64,000 bases of DNA, taken from NCBI RefSeq assembly GCF_026723825.1, contig NZ_CP113519.1, positions 372,001 through 436,000 of the forward strand, written 5' to 3'. Source of the DNA: Pseudomonas sp. GOM7 (GTDB lineage Bacteria > Pseudomonadota > Gammaproteobacteria > Pseudomonadales > Pseudomonadaceae). Positions within the stretch are counted from its first letter, which is position 1. Each line of letters begins with the position of its first letter. This document shows positions 28,397 to 37,939 of the stretch, piece by piece. Below the pieces are notes generated by a model, which saw nothing but the letters and a program-made list of their open reading frames with translations, was not told the DNA's origin and ran no database searches. The position numbers and the translations under genes are program-made.

Positions 28397-30223
28397 TCAG
28401 CTCTTGTGGTAGCTCGGGGCGAGCTTGTAGACCTCGGTGTCGAGGCCCTCGAAGCGTGCCTTGAGTTGCAGTGCCAGGTACAGCGAGTAGTGCCGCGACT
28501 GGTGCAGGTTGCCACCGTGGAACCACAGGTTGGCCTGTTGCGTGGGTTTCCACATGTTGCGCAGTTCCCCCTCGTATGGGCCGGGATCCTTGAGGGTGCC
28601 GGAGCCCAACCCCCAGCAGCGGCCCACCTTGTCTGCCACTTGCTGGGAGATCAGTTGCGCCGCCCAGCCGTTCATCGAGCCGTAGCCGGTGGCGTAGACG
28701 ATCAGGTCGGCGGGCAGGCGGCTACCGTCGTTGAGCAGCACGGCATCCTCCTCGATGCGTTCCACACCGAGGCCCTTGCCACTCTTCAGGGCGATGCTGC
28801 CGTTGGCGATCAGCTCGCAGGCACCGACGTCGATGTAGTAACCCGAACCCCGGCGTAGATACTTGAGGAACAAGCCAGAGTCATCGTCGCCGAAGTCGAG
28901 CATGAAGCCAGCGGCGCTGAGGCGCTCGTAGAAGTCCTTGTCGCGCTCGCGCACCTGCTCGAAGACCTGGCGGTGGAGGGCGGGCAGCACCTGATAGGGC
29001 AGCGAGGCGAACAGCAGGTCGGCCTTGTCGGTGCTGATGCCCTGTTCCAGGGCCTCTTCCGAGTACAGTGGGCCGAAGACCAGATCCATCAGCGTTTCAG
29101 AACGCACGATATGGGTGCTGGAGCGTTGCACCATCGTCACTTGCGCACCGTTCTCCACCAGGTCGGCGCAGATGTCGTGGGCCGAGTTGTTCGAGCCGAT
29201 CACCACGGCGCGCTTGCCGCGCCAGGCATCGCCGCCGGGATGACGGCTGGAGTGGTGCTGCTGGCCACGGAAGTTTTCTGCCCCGGGGTACTGCGGCACA
29301 TTGGGTACGCCGGACATACCGGTGGCGAGAATCAATTGGGTGGGCTGCAGCGTCAGTGGCTTGCCGTCGCGCATCACCTGCACGTTCCAGCGTGCGTTGG
29401 CCTCGTCGTAACTGGCCTTCACGCACTCGGTGCGACTCCAGTAGTTCAGCTCCATCACCTGGCAGTACATCTCCAGCCAGTCGCCCATCTTGTCCTTGGG
29501 GGTGAACACGGGCCAGTGATCGGGAAATGGCAGGTAGGGCAGGTGGTCGTACCACACCGGATCATGCAAACACAGTGACTTGTAGCGGCCGCGCCACTGA
29601 TCGCCTGGGCGCTCGGCCTTGTCCACGATCAACGTCGGCACACCCAGCCGCTTGAGGCGCGCACCCAGCGCCAGGCCGCCCTGGCCACCGCCGACGATCA
29701 GGCAGTAGGGCTGCTGGCTGACGCCGAGCGTGGCTTGTTCGTCGCGGCGCTTTTCCAGCCAGTTGCGTTTGTCGGCATGCCCGTGGCCGTGCTCGGCGCC
29801 CAGTGGCCGGCGACGTCCGGCGGGCTCCTCGAAGCCCTTGAGCTCGCGCATGGCGGTGAGCAGGGTCCAGCAGCGGCCATCTTTCAGGCGTACATAGCCT
29901 TTGCCGCGTGCCGCTGCGGTTTCCAGGCTGATCCAGCCTTCCAGCACGCCATCCTTGAGGCTGGCTTCGCCTTCCACTTGCCAATTCTGCGGGGCAACCT
30001 GCGGCAGGCGGGCATCGAGCATGGCGCGGATCTCGGGCTTGCCGCTGAGGGTGACCAGGTTCCAGGAGAACAGCACCAGGTCGCGCCAGTGGCAGTCGTC
30101 GGCGAACAGTTCCAGTGCGCCGTCGCTATCACGATCGGCCAGGCACTGGCCGAGGCGCTCGACCCAGGCCGAGAGTTGTGCGGTGGGGTGGTTTGCAGCA
30201 ATCGAATCGTCATGAGTTTTCAT
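28397..30223 (-). CDS. Flavin-containing monooxygenase with N-terminal NTF2/SnoaL-like domain
   Basis: A 608-residue flavoprotein. Residues about 15-140 form a SnoaL/NTF2-like fold (SAWVERLGQCLADRDSDGALELFADDCHWRD). From about 172 an FMO core follows: FAD-binding GGGQGG (178-183) in YCLIVGGGQGGLALGARL, the FMO-like region in SLCLHDPVWYDHLPYLPFPDHWPVF, the NADPH-binding GSNNSAHD, and the C-terminal ATGYGS motif. It should insert oxygen using NADPH; the substrate is not predictable, and both Baeyer-Villiger and S- or N-oxidation are possible. The frame is open far upstream across the divergent regulator, but the ATG at 30223 starts the real protein. A sigma-54 promoter lies about 48-63 bp upstream and its probable activator is the adjacent divergent gene. 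Confidence 0.85.
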   Translation of the reverse strand: MKTHDDSIAANHPTAQLSAWVERLGQCLADRDSDGALELFADDCHWRDLVLFSWNLVTLSGKPEIRAMLDARLPQVAPQNWQVEGEASLKDGVLEGWISLETAAARGKGYVRLKDGRCWTLLTAMRELKGFEEPAGRRRPLGAEHGHGHADKRNWLEKRRDEQATLGVSQQPYCLIVGGGQGGLALGARLKRLGVPTLIVDKAERPGDQWRGRYKSLCLHDPVWYDHLPYLPFPDHWPVFTPKDKMGDWLEMYCQVMELNYWSRTECVKASYDEANARWNVQVMRDGKPLTLQPTQLILATGMSGVPNVPQYPGAENFRGQQHHSSRHPGGDAWRGKRAVVIGSNNSAHDICADLVENGAQVTMVQRSSTHIVRSETLMDLVFGPLYSEEALEQGISTDKADLLFASLPYQVLPALHRQVFEQVRERDKDFYERLSAAGFMLDFGDDDSGLFLKYLRRGSGYYIDVGACELIANGSIALKSGKGLGVERIEEDAVLLNDGSRLPADLIVYATGYGSMNGWAAQLISQQVADKVGRCWGLGSGTLKDPGPYEGELRNMWKPTQQANLWFHGGNLHQSRHYSLYLALQLKARFEGLDTEVYKLAPSYHKS

Positions 30224-30270
30224 GGTTACTCGCTTTCTTGTTGTTGTTGAGGGACTCGCCTGTGGGCTGG

Positions 30271-30286
30271 AGCAAGTCCGGGGCCA
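30271..30286 (-). promoter_or_regulatory. Sigma-54 (-24/-12) promoter for the monooxygenase gene
   Basis: Read on the minus strand the sequence is TGGCCCCGGACTTGCT. This matches the consensus TGGCAYR-N4-TTGCW at the GG (-24) and GC (-12) doublets, with correct spacing. It is 48 bp before the start codon and adjacent to a sigma-54 activator gene, so the assignment is strong. Confidence 0.75.
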
Positions 30287-30365
30287 TGTCGCTCTGAGGC
30301 GCGTGGCAGAGCGGTTGGCGCGCGTTGGTCGGGGGCTGCTTCTGTTCCCGCGCTGGTACACCGGG

Positions 30366-30392
30366 GTGACACAACGTGGCATGCGTGTGACA
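30366..30392. promoter_or_regulatory. Candidate upstream activator sites for the AcoR-like regulator
   Basis: GTGACAC (30366-30372) and GTGACA (30387-30392) are in the same orientation with start points 21 bp apart, two helical turns. They lie about 80-120 bp upstream of the sigma-54 promoter on the monooxygenase side, the usual distance of enhancer sites. The binding protein is inferred. Confidence 0.45.
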
Positions 30393-30460
30393 GCGGGGCG
30401 CCACGCCTCTGGCTGGCGTATGCTGGTAGCGACGCGATGCCTTGAAGGAGTCCAACAACA

Positions 30461-32365
30461 ATGTCTTCGATCCGTCAGCACGCACATCAGGTGATGCGTT
30501 TCGGCGAAGGGCTTGGCGGCGCCAGTGGCCCGGCCCAGGATCCGGCCATCGCCCGTTCCTGGCGCCGTTGTCTGCACCAGCATCAGCTCGACCCATCGCG
30601 CCCCGAGGCGCCCTGCGTGGTCGAAGAGAGGCGCCTGGCCGAGCGGCGCGAACCTCTGGACAACCTGATTGGCATTGCCCGTGGGCAGATGAGCAGCCTG
30701 CACCAGCAGCTCGGTGGCCGTGGCCGCACGATCCTGCTGACCGACACCGAGGGGGTGGTGATCGACAGCCTCTGCCATCCGGACGAACGCCGCGAGTTTC
30801 AGCGCGCCGGGCTCTGGTTGGGGTCGGTCTGGAGTGAAGCGGTGGAGGGCACCAATGGCGTCGGCACCTGCCTGGTGGAACGCCAGCCGCTGACCATCCG
30901 GCGCGACGAACATTTCCGTGGCCGGCACACCGGGCTGAGCTGCTCGGCGATTCCGCTGTTCGACCCACAAGGCGGTCTGCAGGCGGTGCTCAATGTCTCC
31001 AGCACCCGCGAGGAGTTGTCCGGGCAGAGCCAGTTCCACGCCACCGCCCTGACCACCCTGTCGGCCAAACTGATCGAGAGCTGCTGCTTCCTGCAGCATT
31101 GTGAGGATCGCTACCTGCTGCGTTTTCATGCCCAGGCCCAGTTCATCGGCCTGCTCAGCGAGGGGCTGTTGGCTTTCGGTGGCGATGGCCGGGTCGAGGC
31201 GGTCAACGAGGCGGCGCTGGCGTTGCTCGAGGAAAGCCGCGAGCGTTTGCTCGGGCGCCCGCTGGAGAGCTTGTTCGCGGTACGCCTCGACGAGCTGCTG
31301 CAGCGTGCCCGCCCCGAACCGGACACCTGTTGGCCGCTGCGCCTGACCAGCGGCCGGCTGCTGCACGCACGTTTGCGTGGCCAGCGTCTGCGCAGCTTGC
31401 CGGCAATTCCCGCGCCGTTGCCTGGCCGACAGCGAGAGGCTGCGCCCTGTTTCGCCGACGCGCAGGTGCAGAAGGACTTGGCGCGGGCGCTCAAGGTGCT
31501 GGAGCGTGATGTCCCCGTGCTGCTGTGCGGCGAAACCGGTACAGGCAAGGAGGTGTTTGCCTGCGCCTTGCACCGTGCCAGTTCGCGTGCTGGCAAGCCG
31601 TTCGTGGCGCTCAATTGTGCGGCGATTCCAGAGGGCCTGATCGAGAGCGAACTGTTTGGTTACCGGGCCGGCAGCTTCACGGGCGCACGCAAGGAGGGCA
31701 TGAGCGGCAAGCTGCAGCAGGCCAATGGTGGTGTGCTGTTTCTCGACGAGATCGGTGATATGCCGCTGCACCTGCAGACTCGCCTGCTGCGCGTGCTGGA
31801 AGAGCGGCGGGTGATGCCGCTGGGGGCGACCGAGGCACAGCCGCTGGACATCCGCGTGATCAGCGCCAGCCACCGTGATCTGCAGGCGTTGGTGGCCGAG
31901 GGGCGCTTCCGCGAGGATCTGTATTACCGCCTCAATGGTCTGTGCATCGCCCTGCCGGCCCTGCGCGAACGTAGCGACCGCGCGATATTGATCGAGCAAA
32001 TGCTGGAGGAGGAGGCGCAGGGCCAGAGGCTGCAGTTGGAGCCGGGCGTGCGCGAGGCCCTGTTGGCCTTTGCTTGGCCGGGCAATGTGCGACAGTTGCG
32101 CAACGTGCTGCGCGCCCTGGTGGCGCTCAACGAGGATGGCTGGGTGTCGCTGGCAGAGTTGCAGCGGGTATTACCGGCGGCCGTAGCGGCGACGCGCCCG
32201 GCACAGCAGGCCGATCCGCTCGCGGCCGCCGAACGCGATGCCCTGCTGTCAGCCGTGCGCCGGTGCAACTGGCAACTGACGGCCGTGGCTGCAGAACTGG
32301 GCATCAGCCGCAATACCCTGTACCGCAAGCTACGCCGTTACGGTATTCGGCGCCAGGTGGACTGA
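30461..32365 (+). CDS. Sigma-54-dependent transcriptional activator, AcoR type
   Basis: A 634-residue enhancer-binding protein. The N-terminal part (about 60-220) is a GAF-like sensory domain typical of AcoR (TILLTDTEGVVIDSLC, AVEGTNGVGTCLVERQPLTI), followed by a short PAS-like stretch (about 225-290). The AAA+ domain has Walker A GETGTGKE (357-364), a functional loop GSFTGA (404-409, a known GAFTGA variant), GGVLFLDEIGDMPLHLQ and REDLYYRLNGL. The Fis-type helix-turn-helix is at the end (VAAELGISRNTLYRKLRRYGI). ATG 30461 follows GAAGGAGTCCAACAACA. It is divergent from the monooxygenase gene it probably controls. AcoR relatives respond to small alcohols, ketones or phenols, so an alcohol or sulfur compound could be the signal. 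Confidence 0.9.
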   Translation: MSSIRQHAHQVMRFGEGLGGASGPAQDPAIARSWRRCLHQHQLDPSRPEAPCVVEERRLAERREPLDNLIGIARGQMSSLHQQLGGRGRTILLTDTEGVVIDSLCHPDERREFQRAGLWLGSVWSEAVEGTNGVGTCLVERQPLTIRRDEHFRGRHTGLSCSAIPLFDPQGGLQAVLNVSSTREELSGQSQFHATALTTLSAKLIESCCFLQHCEDRYLLRFHAQAQFIGLLSEGLLAFGGDGRVEAVNEAALALLEESRERLLGRPLESLFAVRLDELLQRARPEPDTCWPLRLTSGRLLHARLRGQRLRSLPAIPAPLPGRQREAAPCFADAQVQKDLARALKVLERDVPVLLCGETGTGKEVFACALHRASSRAGKPFVALNCAAIPEGLIESELFGYRAGSFTGARKEGMSGKLQQANGGVLFLDEIGDMPLHLQTRLLRVLEERRVMPLGATEAQPLDIRVISASHRDLQALVAEGRFREDLYYRLNGLCIALPALRERSDRAILIEQMLEEEAQGQRLQLEPGVREALLAFAWPGNVRQLRNVLRALVALNEDGWVSLAELQRVLPAAVAATRPAQQADPLAAAERDALLSAVRRCNWQLTAVAAELGISRNTLYRKLRRYGIRRQVD

Positions 32366-32371
32366 CGAGGT

Positions 32372-33496
32372 TCAAGGCGCCAGCAGCGACACCGACTTGA
32401 TCTGCGCCCAGAGCGCTTGCCCGTCATGGATTCCGAGCTGCTCGAAGGAGTAACGGGTGATCCTTGCCAGCAAATGTTGATCACCCAGGCGCAGGGTCAG
32501 CAGGGCCTGGGCGTCCAGCGCCTGGCAGCGTTCCACGGTCACCGGCAGCAGATTGAGCAGGCTGCTGCCCTCGGCTCGTTCGAGCGCCAGGCTGACGTCA
32601 CGCGCCTTGATCTTCACCCGCACTGCCCGACCCTCCGGCACCGCTGAGTGGGGTAGGCTCAATATCGCCTCGCTGCCTGGCAGGCGCAGATGCAGCAGGC
32701 CGTAGCGGGCGTCGTGGGCGCAGACCTGGCCGTCGATCACCGCCTCGGCATCGTCTTCGCTGGCAAAGGGCAAGTCGGCGCGCAGCAGCAACTCCTTGAG
32801 CGGGCCGCTGGCGCGTACCCGGCCTTCGTCGAGCAGCACCAGGTGATCGGCCAGGCGCGCCACTTCATCCGGCGCATGGCTGACATAGATCACCGGGATG
32901 TCCAGCTCCTCGTGCAGGCGCTGCAGGTAGGGCAGCACCTCCTGCTTGCGCTTGAGATCCAGCGAGGCCAGTGGCTCGTCCATCAGCAGCTGGCGTGGGC
33001 TGGTCACCAGGGCGCGGGCGATGCCGACGCGCTGACGCTCGCCACCGGACAGCGCCGAGGGCATGCGTTCGAGCAAGTGGCCGATGCCCAGTAGCTCCAG
33101 CGCCTGATCCAGCGCCACCTTGCGCTGTGCGGCTGGGATGCGTTTCTGCCCGTATTCCAGATTGCGCCGCACGTTCAGATGGGGGAACAGGTTGGCGTCC
33201 TGGAACACATAGCCAATGGCACGCTGGTGCGCGGGCAGAAAGAAGCCGCGTTCGCTGTCCTGCCAGCATTCCCCGGCCACCTGCAGGTAACCCTGCTGTG
33301 GTCGATCCAACCCGGCGAAGCAGCGCAGACAACTGGTCTTGCCCGAGCCGGAATGGCCGAACAGCGCGCTGACGCCACGGGCGGGCAGGTCGAGATTCAC
33401 GTCCAGGCGAAAGCCAGGATGCTGCACCAGGAAATGCGCGCGGATACGTCCGTCATCGGTTACAGGCAGAGGCGAGGTCTTGCCGAAAGCGAACAT
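32372..33496 (-). CDS. modC: Molybdate ABC transporter, ATP-binding subunit
   Basis: A 374-residue ATPase. Walker [10 protein letters not shown] (about 47-55), Q-loop FQDANLFPH, signature LSGGERQR (about 146-153), Walker [12 protein letters not shown] and [15 protein letters not shown] are all present. The C-terminal 80 residues form the molybdopterin-binding-like (MOP) regulatory domain typical of ModC ([24 protein letters not shown] and the repeat near the end). The start overlaps the modB stop by one base (TGATG). It is convergent with the AcoR-like regulator, which ends 6 bp away. Confidence 0.94.
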   Translation of the reverse strand: MFAFGKTSPLPVTDDGRIRAHFLVQHPGFRLDVNLDLPARGVSALFGHSGSGKTSCLRCFAGLDRPQQGYLQVAGECWQDSERGFFLPAHQRAIGYVFQDANLFPHLNVRRNLEYGQKRIPAAQRKVALDQALELLGIGHLLERMPSALSGGERQRVGIARALVTSPRQLLMDEPLASLDLKRKQEVLPYLQRLHEELDIPVIYVSHAPDEVARLADHLVLLDEGRVRASGPLKELLLRADLPFASEDDAEAVIDGQVCAHDARYGLLHLRLPGSEAILSLPHSAVPEGRAVRVKIKARDVSLALERAEGSSLLNLLPVTVERCQALDAQALLTLRLGDQHLLARITRYSFEQLGIHDGQALWAQIKSVSLLAP

Positions 33497-34176
33497 CACC
33501 AGGCCCTCACGCTGCCGCTGCGGCCACTGTATAGCGCCAGCAGGACGATGAAGGAGAACGCCACCATGCCGCCCGCCAGCCAGTGCGCCTGGGCGTATTC
33601 CATGGCCTCGACATGGTTGTAGATCTGCACCGAGACCACCTGCGTCTTGCCAGGAATATTGCCGCCGATCATCAGCACCACGCCGAACTCGCCAACCGTA
33701 TGGGCGAAGGCAAGGATCGCCGCAGTGACGAAGCCCGGCCGCGCCAGCGGCAGCACCACGCTGAAAAAACTGTCCCAGGGGCCTGCCCGCAACGTCGCGG
33801 CGGCCTCCAGCGGGGCGCGGCCGATGGCCTCGAAGGCGTTCTGCAGCGGCTGCACGACGAAGGGCAGGGAGTAGAAGATCGAGCCGATCACCAGGCCGGT
33901 GAAGGTGAACGTGAAGGTGCCGAGTCCGAGGCTCTGCGTCAGTTGGCCGAAGAAACCGTTGGGGCCCATGCTCACCAGCAGGTAGAAGCCGATCACCGTC
34001 GGCGGCAGTACCAGCGGCAGTGCCACCAGCGCGCCGACCGGGCGCTTGAGCCAGGAGTCGGTGCGGGTCAGCCACAGCGCGATGGGCGTGCCGATGATCA
34101 ATAGCAGCACGGTGGTCAGCGAGGCCAGCTCCAGGGTCAGCAGGATGGCATCGAGATCGTTCTTGGACAGCGGCAT
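33496..34176 (-). CDS. modB: Molybdate ABC transporter permease
   Basis: A 226-residue inner membrane permease with about five spans, beginning [22 protein letters not shown]. The ModB blocks are [22 protein letters not shown] and the EAA loop [31 protein letters not shown] (about 118-148). It is one base overlapped with modC and 14 bp after modA. Confidence 0.94.
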   Translation of the reverse strand: MPLSKNDLDAILLTLELASLTTVLLLIIGTPIALWLTRTDSWLKRPVGALVALPLVLPPTVIGFYLLVSMGPNGFFGQLTQSLGLGTFTFTFTGLVIGSIFYSLPFVVQPLQNAFEAIGRAPLEAAATLRAGPWDSFFSVVLPLARPGFVTAAILAFAHTVGEFGVVLMIGGNIPGKTQVVSVQIYNHVEAMEYAQAHWLAGGMVAFSFIVLLALYSGRSGSVRAW

Positions 34177-34190
34177 GGATGGGGCCCAGG

Positions 34191-35108
<918 letters not shown>

Positions 35109-35169
35109 TTAAGGTGCGCGTCGCGCCGGCTGTCTGGCCCAAGGGAGAAGCAATGAAAGGAATCCCGCA

Positions 35170-35703
35170 ATGAAGCGTTGGTTGCTCGCGAGCCTGTGCC
35201 TGGTCGTGTTGCTGGTGGGCTACACCAAGGTCATGGGACGCCTGGCTGGCGGCCCGGCACCGGAAGCTGAAAGCGCCGAACAGGCCGATCTGATCACCGT
35301 CGACAAGGCTCAGCGGCGCATGCAGCTCTGGTATGCGGGCACGCTGCTGAGCGAGTACCGCATCGTCCTCGGTGCAGCGGGCGACGAGGGGCACAAACAG
35401 CGCGAAGGTGACCAGCGCACGCCTGAGGGGCGCTACCTGATCGACTGGCGCAATGCCAAGTCCATGGCCTATCTCAGCCTGCACATCTCCTACCCGAACG
35501 AGCAGGATCAGGCCGCTGCTGCCGCGCGCGGCGAGAGCCCTGGCGGCAATATCATGATCCACGGCCTGCCCAATGGCTGGGGCTGGCTCGCGCCGCTGCA
35601 TCATCTGTGGGACTGGACCGATGGCTGTATCGGCGTGACCAACGAGGAGATGCGCGACATCTGGCTGCGGGTCGCCAATGGCACACCCATCGAAATTCAC
35701 TGA
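35170..35703 (+). CDS. L,D-transpeptidase (YkuD domain, YafK-like)
   Basis: A 177-residue cell-wall enzyme with an N-terminal membrane anchor (residues 4-18, LLASLCLVVLLVGY). The YkuD domain contains the catalytic block: His131 in NIMIHGLPN and Cys153 in DWTDGCIGVTNEEMRDIW. The SHG-like HGLPN and the D-G-C motif fit L,D-transpeptidases, which make 3-3 peptidoglycan crosslinks or attach proteins; the YafK/ErfK-type members can also act as amidases. It is divergent from modA, and the next gene on the strand follows by 23 bp. Confidence 0.82.
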   Translation: MKRWLLASLCLVVLLVGYTKVMGRLAGGPAPEAESAEQADLITVDKAQRRMQLWYAGTLLSEYRIVLGAAGDEGHKQREGDQRTPEGRYLIDWRNAKSMAYLSLHISYPNEQDQAAAAARGESPGGNIMIHGLPNGWGWLAPLHHLWDWTDGCIGVTNEEMRDIWLRVANGTPIEIH

Positions 35704-35726
35704 ATGCACCTATCGAGGAAAGTGTC

Positions 35727-36155
35727 ATGCGCGAGCCTGTGATCCAGGAAGACGTCTCCGGCTGTGGCATCGCTAGCGCCGCTAATATCCTCGGCAAGAC
35801 CTACGCACAGATGAAGGCCATCGCCAATGCCATGGGCATCCATGCCGAGGACGAGGCGCTGTGGTCAGACACCCGTTATGTGCGCCGCCTGCTGGCCAGC
35901 GAGGGCGTGGTCTGCGCCGACGGGGAAACCCCGTTCCAGTCTTGGGAGGCATTGCCCGCCCTGGCCCTGCTGGCCATCAAGTTCCATCGCGAGGGCGAGC
36001 GCGACTTTTGGCACTGGGTGGTGTTCCGGCGTGAGGCCGGTGCCGCCGTCGTGCTGGATTCTGCGAGTTATCTGCCGAGCAATCGACGCACCGATTTCCA
36101 GGCCATGCAGCCCAAGTGGTTTATCGAAGTGTTCGGCGCCAGCGAGCAGCTCTGA
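35727..36155 (+). CDS. C39-like cysteine peptidase family protein
   Basis: A 142-residue protein resembling the C39 papain-like fold. EDVSGCGIASAANILGK (8-24) places a nucleophile Cys13, and His96 (FWHWVVFRR) and Asp111 (VVLDSASYL) could complete the triad. There is no signal peptide. C39 peptidases process double-glycine leaders, and stand-alone ones are found in many proteobacteria without known substrate. ATG 35727 follows GAGGAAAGTGTC. It is 23 bp after the L,D-transpeptidase gene and likely co-transcribed with it, so a joint wall- or export-related function is possible but not shown. Confidence 0.6.
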   Translation: MREPVIQEDVSGCGIASAANILGKTYAQMKAIANAMGIHAEDEALWSDTRYVRRLLASEGVVCADGETPFQSWEALPALALLAIKFHREGERDFWHWVVFRREAGAAVVLDSASYLPSNRRTDFQAMQPKWFIEVFGASEQL

Positions 36156-36358
36156 GTAAGGCATATGGCGGGCGCCTAATCGCGAGAGGCGCCATCGCTT
36201 CGTTGTGGCATTCGGACTCGTTTTCTGCCTCGTCATGGGGCGTCAGGTAACGCTTTTGGTGCGCGCGTTGAGGCGCTGCTATCCGCTCTAAAAGCTATTT
36301 TCCTTGAAAAACAGCAAGTTGTGATTTTAGGCACGGCACCTGCATTTGGATGATTGTG

Positions 36359-36374
36359 TTTTTGGATCCAAAAA
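36359..36374. promoter_or_regulatory. Palindromic operator candidate upstream of GntR gene
   Basis: TTTTTGGATCCAAAAA is a perfect 16-bp palindrome 16 bp upstream of the regulator's ATG at 36391. A related half site (ATTTGGATGATTG) lies just before it at 36344-36356. The TTGGATCCAA core is the kind of site bound by FCD-type GntR regulators in pseudomonads; autoregulation is inferred. Confidence 0.55.
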
Positions 36375-36390
36375 TTCAGGAATCCTCACA

Positions 36391-37065
36391 ATGCCTTTCG
36401 CCGTGACCACCTTCAATGCCCAGCCGGCCCTCTCGGCCGAGGACGAGGCTTACCTGCATCTGCTCGATGCCATCTGTCAGGGCCGTTACCGCACCGGCGA
36501 CCGCCTGATAGCCGAGGACATCGCCGGGGAACTGGAGATGAGCCGCATGCCCATCCGTGGCGCCTTCAAGCGCTTGGCAGCGGAAGGCCTGGTGACGCTA
36601 CGGCCCAATCGCGGTGCGATCGTCAGTGGCCTCAACCTCGAGCAGATGCGCGAAGTCTTCGAGATGCGCAGCGCCCTGGAGGGGCTGGCGATTCGCGTGG
36701 CCACGGCCAAGGTCAACGAGCGTCATCTGGCGCGCCTGGAGCGCCTGCTCGATGAAATGGACGAGTGCCGTGAGGACAGCTCGGAGTGGGTGGTGCGCCA
36801 CCGCATCTTCCACGAGTACCTGTGCAGCCTCAGCGAGCGGCCACGGTTGATGCGCCAGATCAGTGCCCTCTACGCGCTGATCGAGCCGTACATGCGCCTC
36901 TGGCTCAAGCACGTCGACAAGCCCCTGAGCGCCCGCGAAGAACATCAGGTAATCCTCGACGCCCTGCGCACCGGTGATGCCCGGCATGCCGAGCGGATCC
37001 TCTGCGAGCACATCGAGGGCACCGTCCCCGACCTGCTCGAATTCCTGGAAAAGTCGGGCGCCTGA
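36391..37065 (+). CDS. GntR family transcriptional regulator, FCD type
   Basis: A 224-residue regulator. The winged helix is IAEDIAGELEMSRMPIRGAFKRLAAEGLVTLRPNRGAIVSGL (about 40-81). The FCD effector domain follows with MRSALEGLAIRVATAK, HRIFHEYLCSLSERPRL and EEHQVILDALRTGD, with histidines at positions usual for metal-assisted acid binding. ATG 36391 has AGGAATCCTCACA upstream. The downstream genes encode an amino acid ABC importer and a gamma-glutamyltransferase, so the ligand may be an amino acid or dicarboxylate. Confidence 0.85.
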   Translation: MPFAVTTFNAQPALSAEDEAYLHLLDAICQGRYRTGDRLIAEDIAGELEMSRMPIRGAFKRLAAEGLVTLRPNRGAIVSGLNLEQMREVFEMRSALEGLAIRVATAKVNERHLARLERLLDEMDECREDSSEWVVRHRIFHEYLCSLSERPRLMRQISALYALIEPYMRLWLKHVDKPLSAREEHQVILDALRTGDARHAERILCEHIEGTVPDLLEFLEKSGA

Positions 37066-37123
37066 GACCCGTCCTCCCCCTTCATTTCGTACTGCCATAC
37101 CAACAATTACACCGGAGTCGAAC

Positions 37124-37930
37124 ATGTCAAAACGTACCTTCGCAGCATCCCTGATGACTCTCTCGCTGATGGCCGGCCTGGCCCAGGCCGAGGTCACGGT
37201 TCCCGAGCGCCTGAAGACGACGGACAAGATCGTCTATTGCGGCGCCATGGATTCGCCGCCCATGGGTTTCTTCGACGAGAAGCAGAAACCGGTGGGTATC
37301 ACCGTCGAGCTGGGCGACGAGATCGCCAAGCGCCTCGGCGGCAAGCGTGTGGAATGGCGCGTGACGCCCTTTTCCGGCCTGATCCCGGCGCTGATGGCGC
37401 GCCATTGCGACATGATCGTCGACCAGTTGTTCGACAAGCCGGCGCGCCGCGAAGTCATCGACATCGTCAACTACATGTACTCCAGCCAGGCGGTCACCGT
37501 GCTCAAGGGCAACCCGGCCGGCATCCACAGCCTCGACGACCTCTCCGGCAAGCGCGTCGCCGTGCTCAACGGCTCCACCATCCGCACCCTGCTCGAAGCG
37601 CACAACGATGTGCTGACCAAGGCCGGCAAGGCGCCCATGACCCTGGTGGTGTTCAACTCCGACACCGATGCCTTCCAGGCGCTGCGCGTCGGCCAGGCCG
37701 ATGCCTACGGCACCACCATGGAAACCGCTGGCTACTACCAGAGCATGGCGCCGGAGCTGTTCGAGGTCGGCGTGCCGGCCTTCGACAAGATCCTCACCGG
37801 TCTCGGCATCCGCAAGGACGACCCCGAGCTGAGCACGGCGGTCAGTCAGGCCCTGGCCGACATGAAAGCCGATGGCAGTTACATGGCGCTACTGAGCAAG
37901 TGGCACATCGAAGGCAATAAGCTCGACTGA
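37124..37930 (+). CDS. Amino acid ABC transporter substrate-binding protein (SBP family 3)
   Basis: A 268-residue periplasmic protein with signal peptide MSKRTFAASLMTLSLMAGLAQA (cleavage after about 22). The mature part has family-3 motifs: IVYCGAMDSPPMGFFDEKQKPVG, VELGDEIAKRLGG, PALMARHCDMIVDQLFDKPARREVIDIVNYMYSS and GKRVAVLNGSTIRTLLE. A cysteine in ARHCD is unusual, since most relatives have small residues there. GGAGTCGAAC precedes ATG 37124. First gene after the GntR gene (58 bp). It likely binds a polar amino acid or a gamma-glutamyl compound; the ligand is not known. Confidence 0.87.
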   Translation: MSKRTFAASLMTLSLMAGLAQAEVTVPERLKTTDKIVYCGAMDSPPMGFFDEKQKPVGITVELGDEIAKRLGGKRVEWRVTPFSGLIPALMARHCDMIVDQLFDKPARREVIDIVNYMYSSQAVTVLKGNPAGIHSLDDLSGKRVAVLNGSTIRTLLEAHNDVLTKAGKAPMTLVVFNSDTDAFQALRVGQADAYGTTMETAGYYQSMAPELFEVGVPAFDKILTGLGIRKDDPELSTAVSQALADMKADGSYMALLSKWHIEGNKLD

Positions 37931-37939
37931 GGCGCGACG

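Noticed and set aside
30224..31999. Upstream extension of the monooxygenase frame to about 1200 codons
   Set aside because: It runs antisense through the AcoR-like regulator. The protein features begin only at the ATG 30223, and the regulator has clear domains in the other direction.
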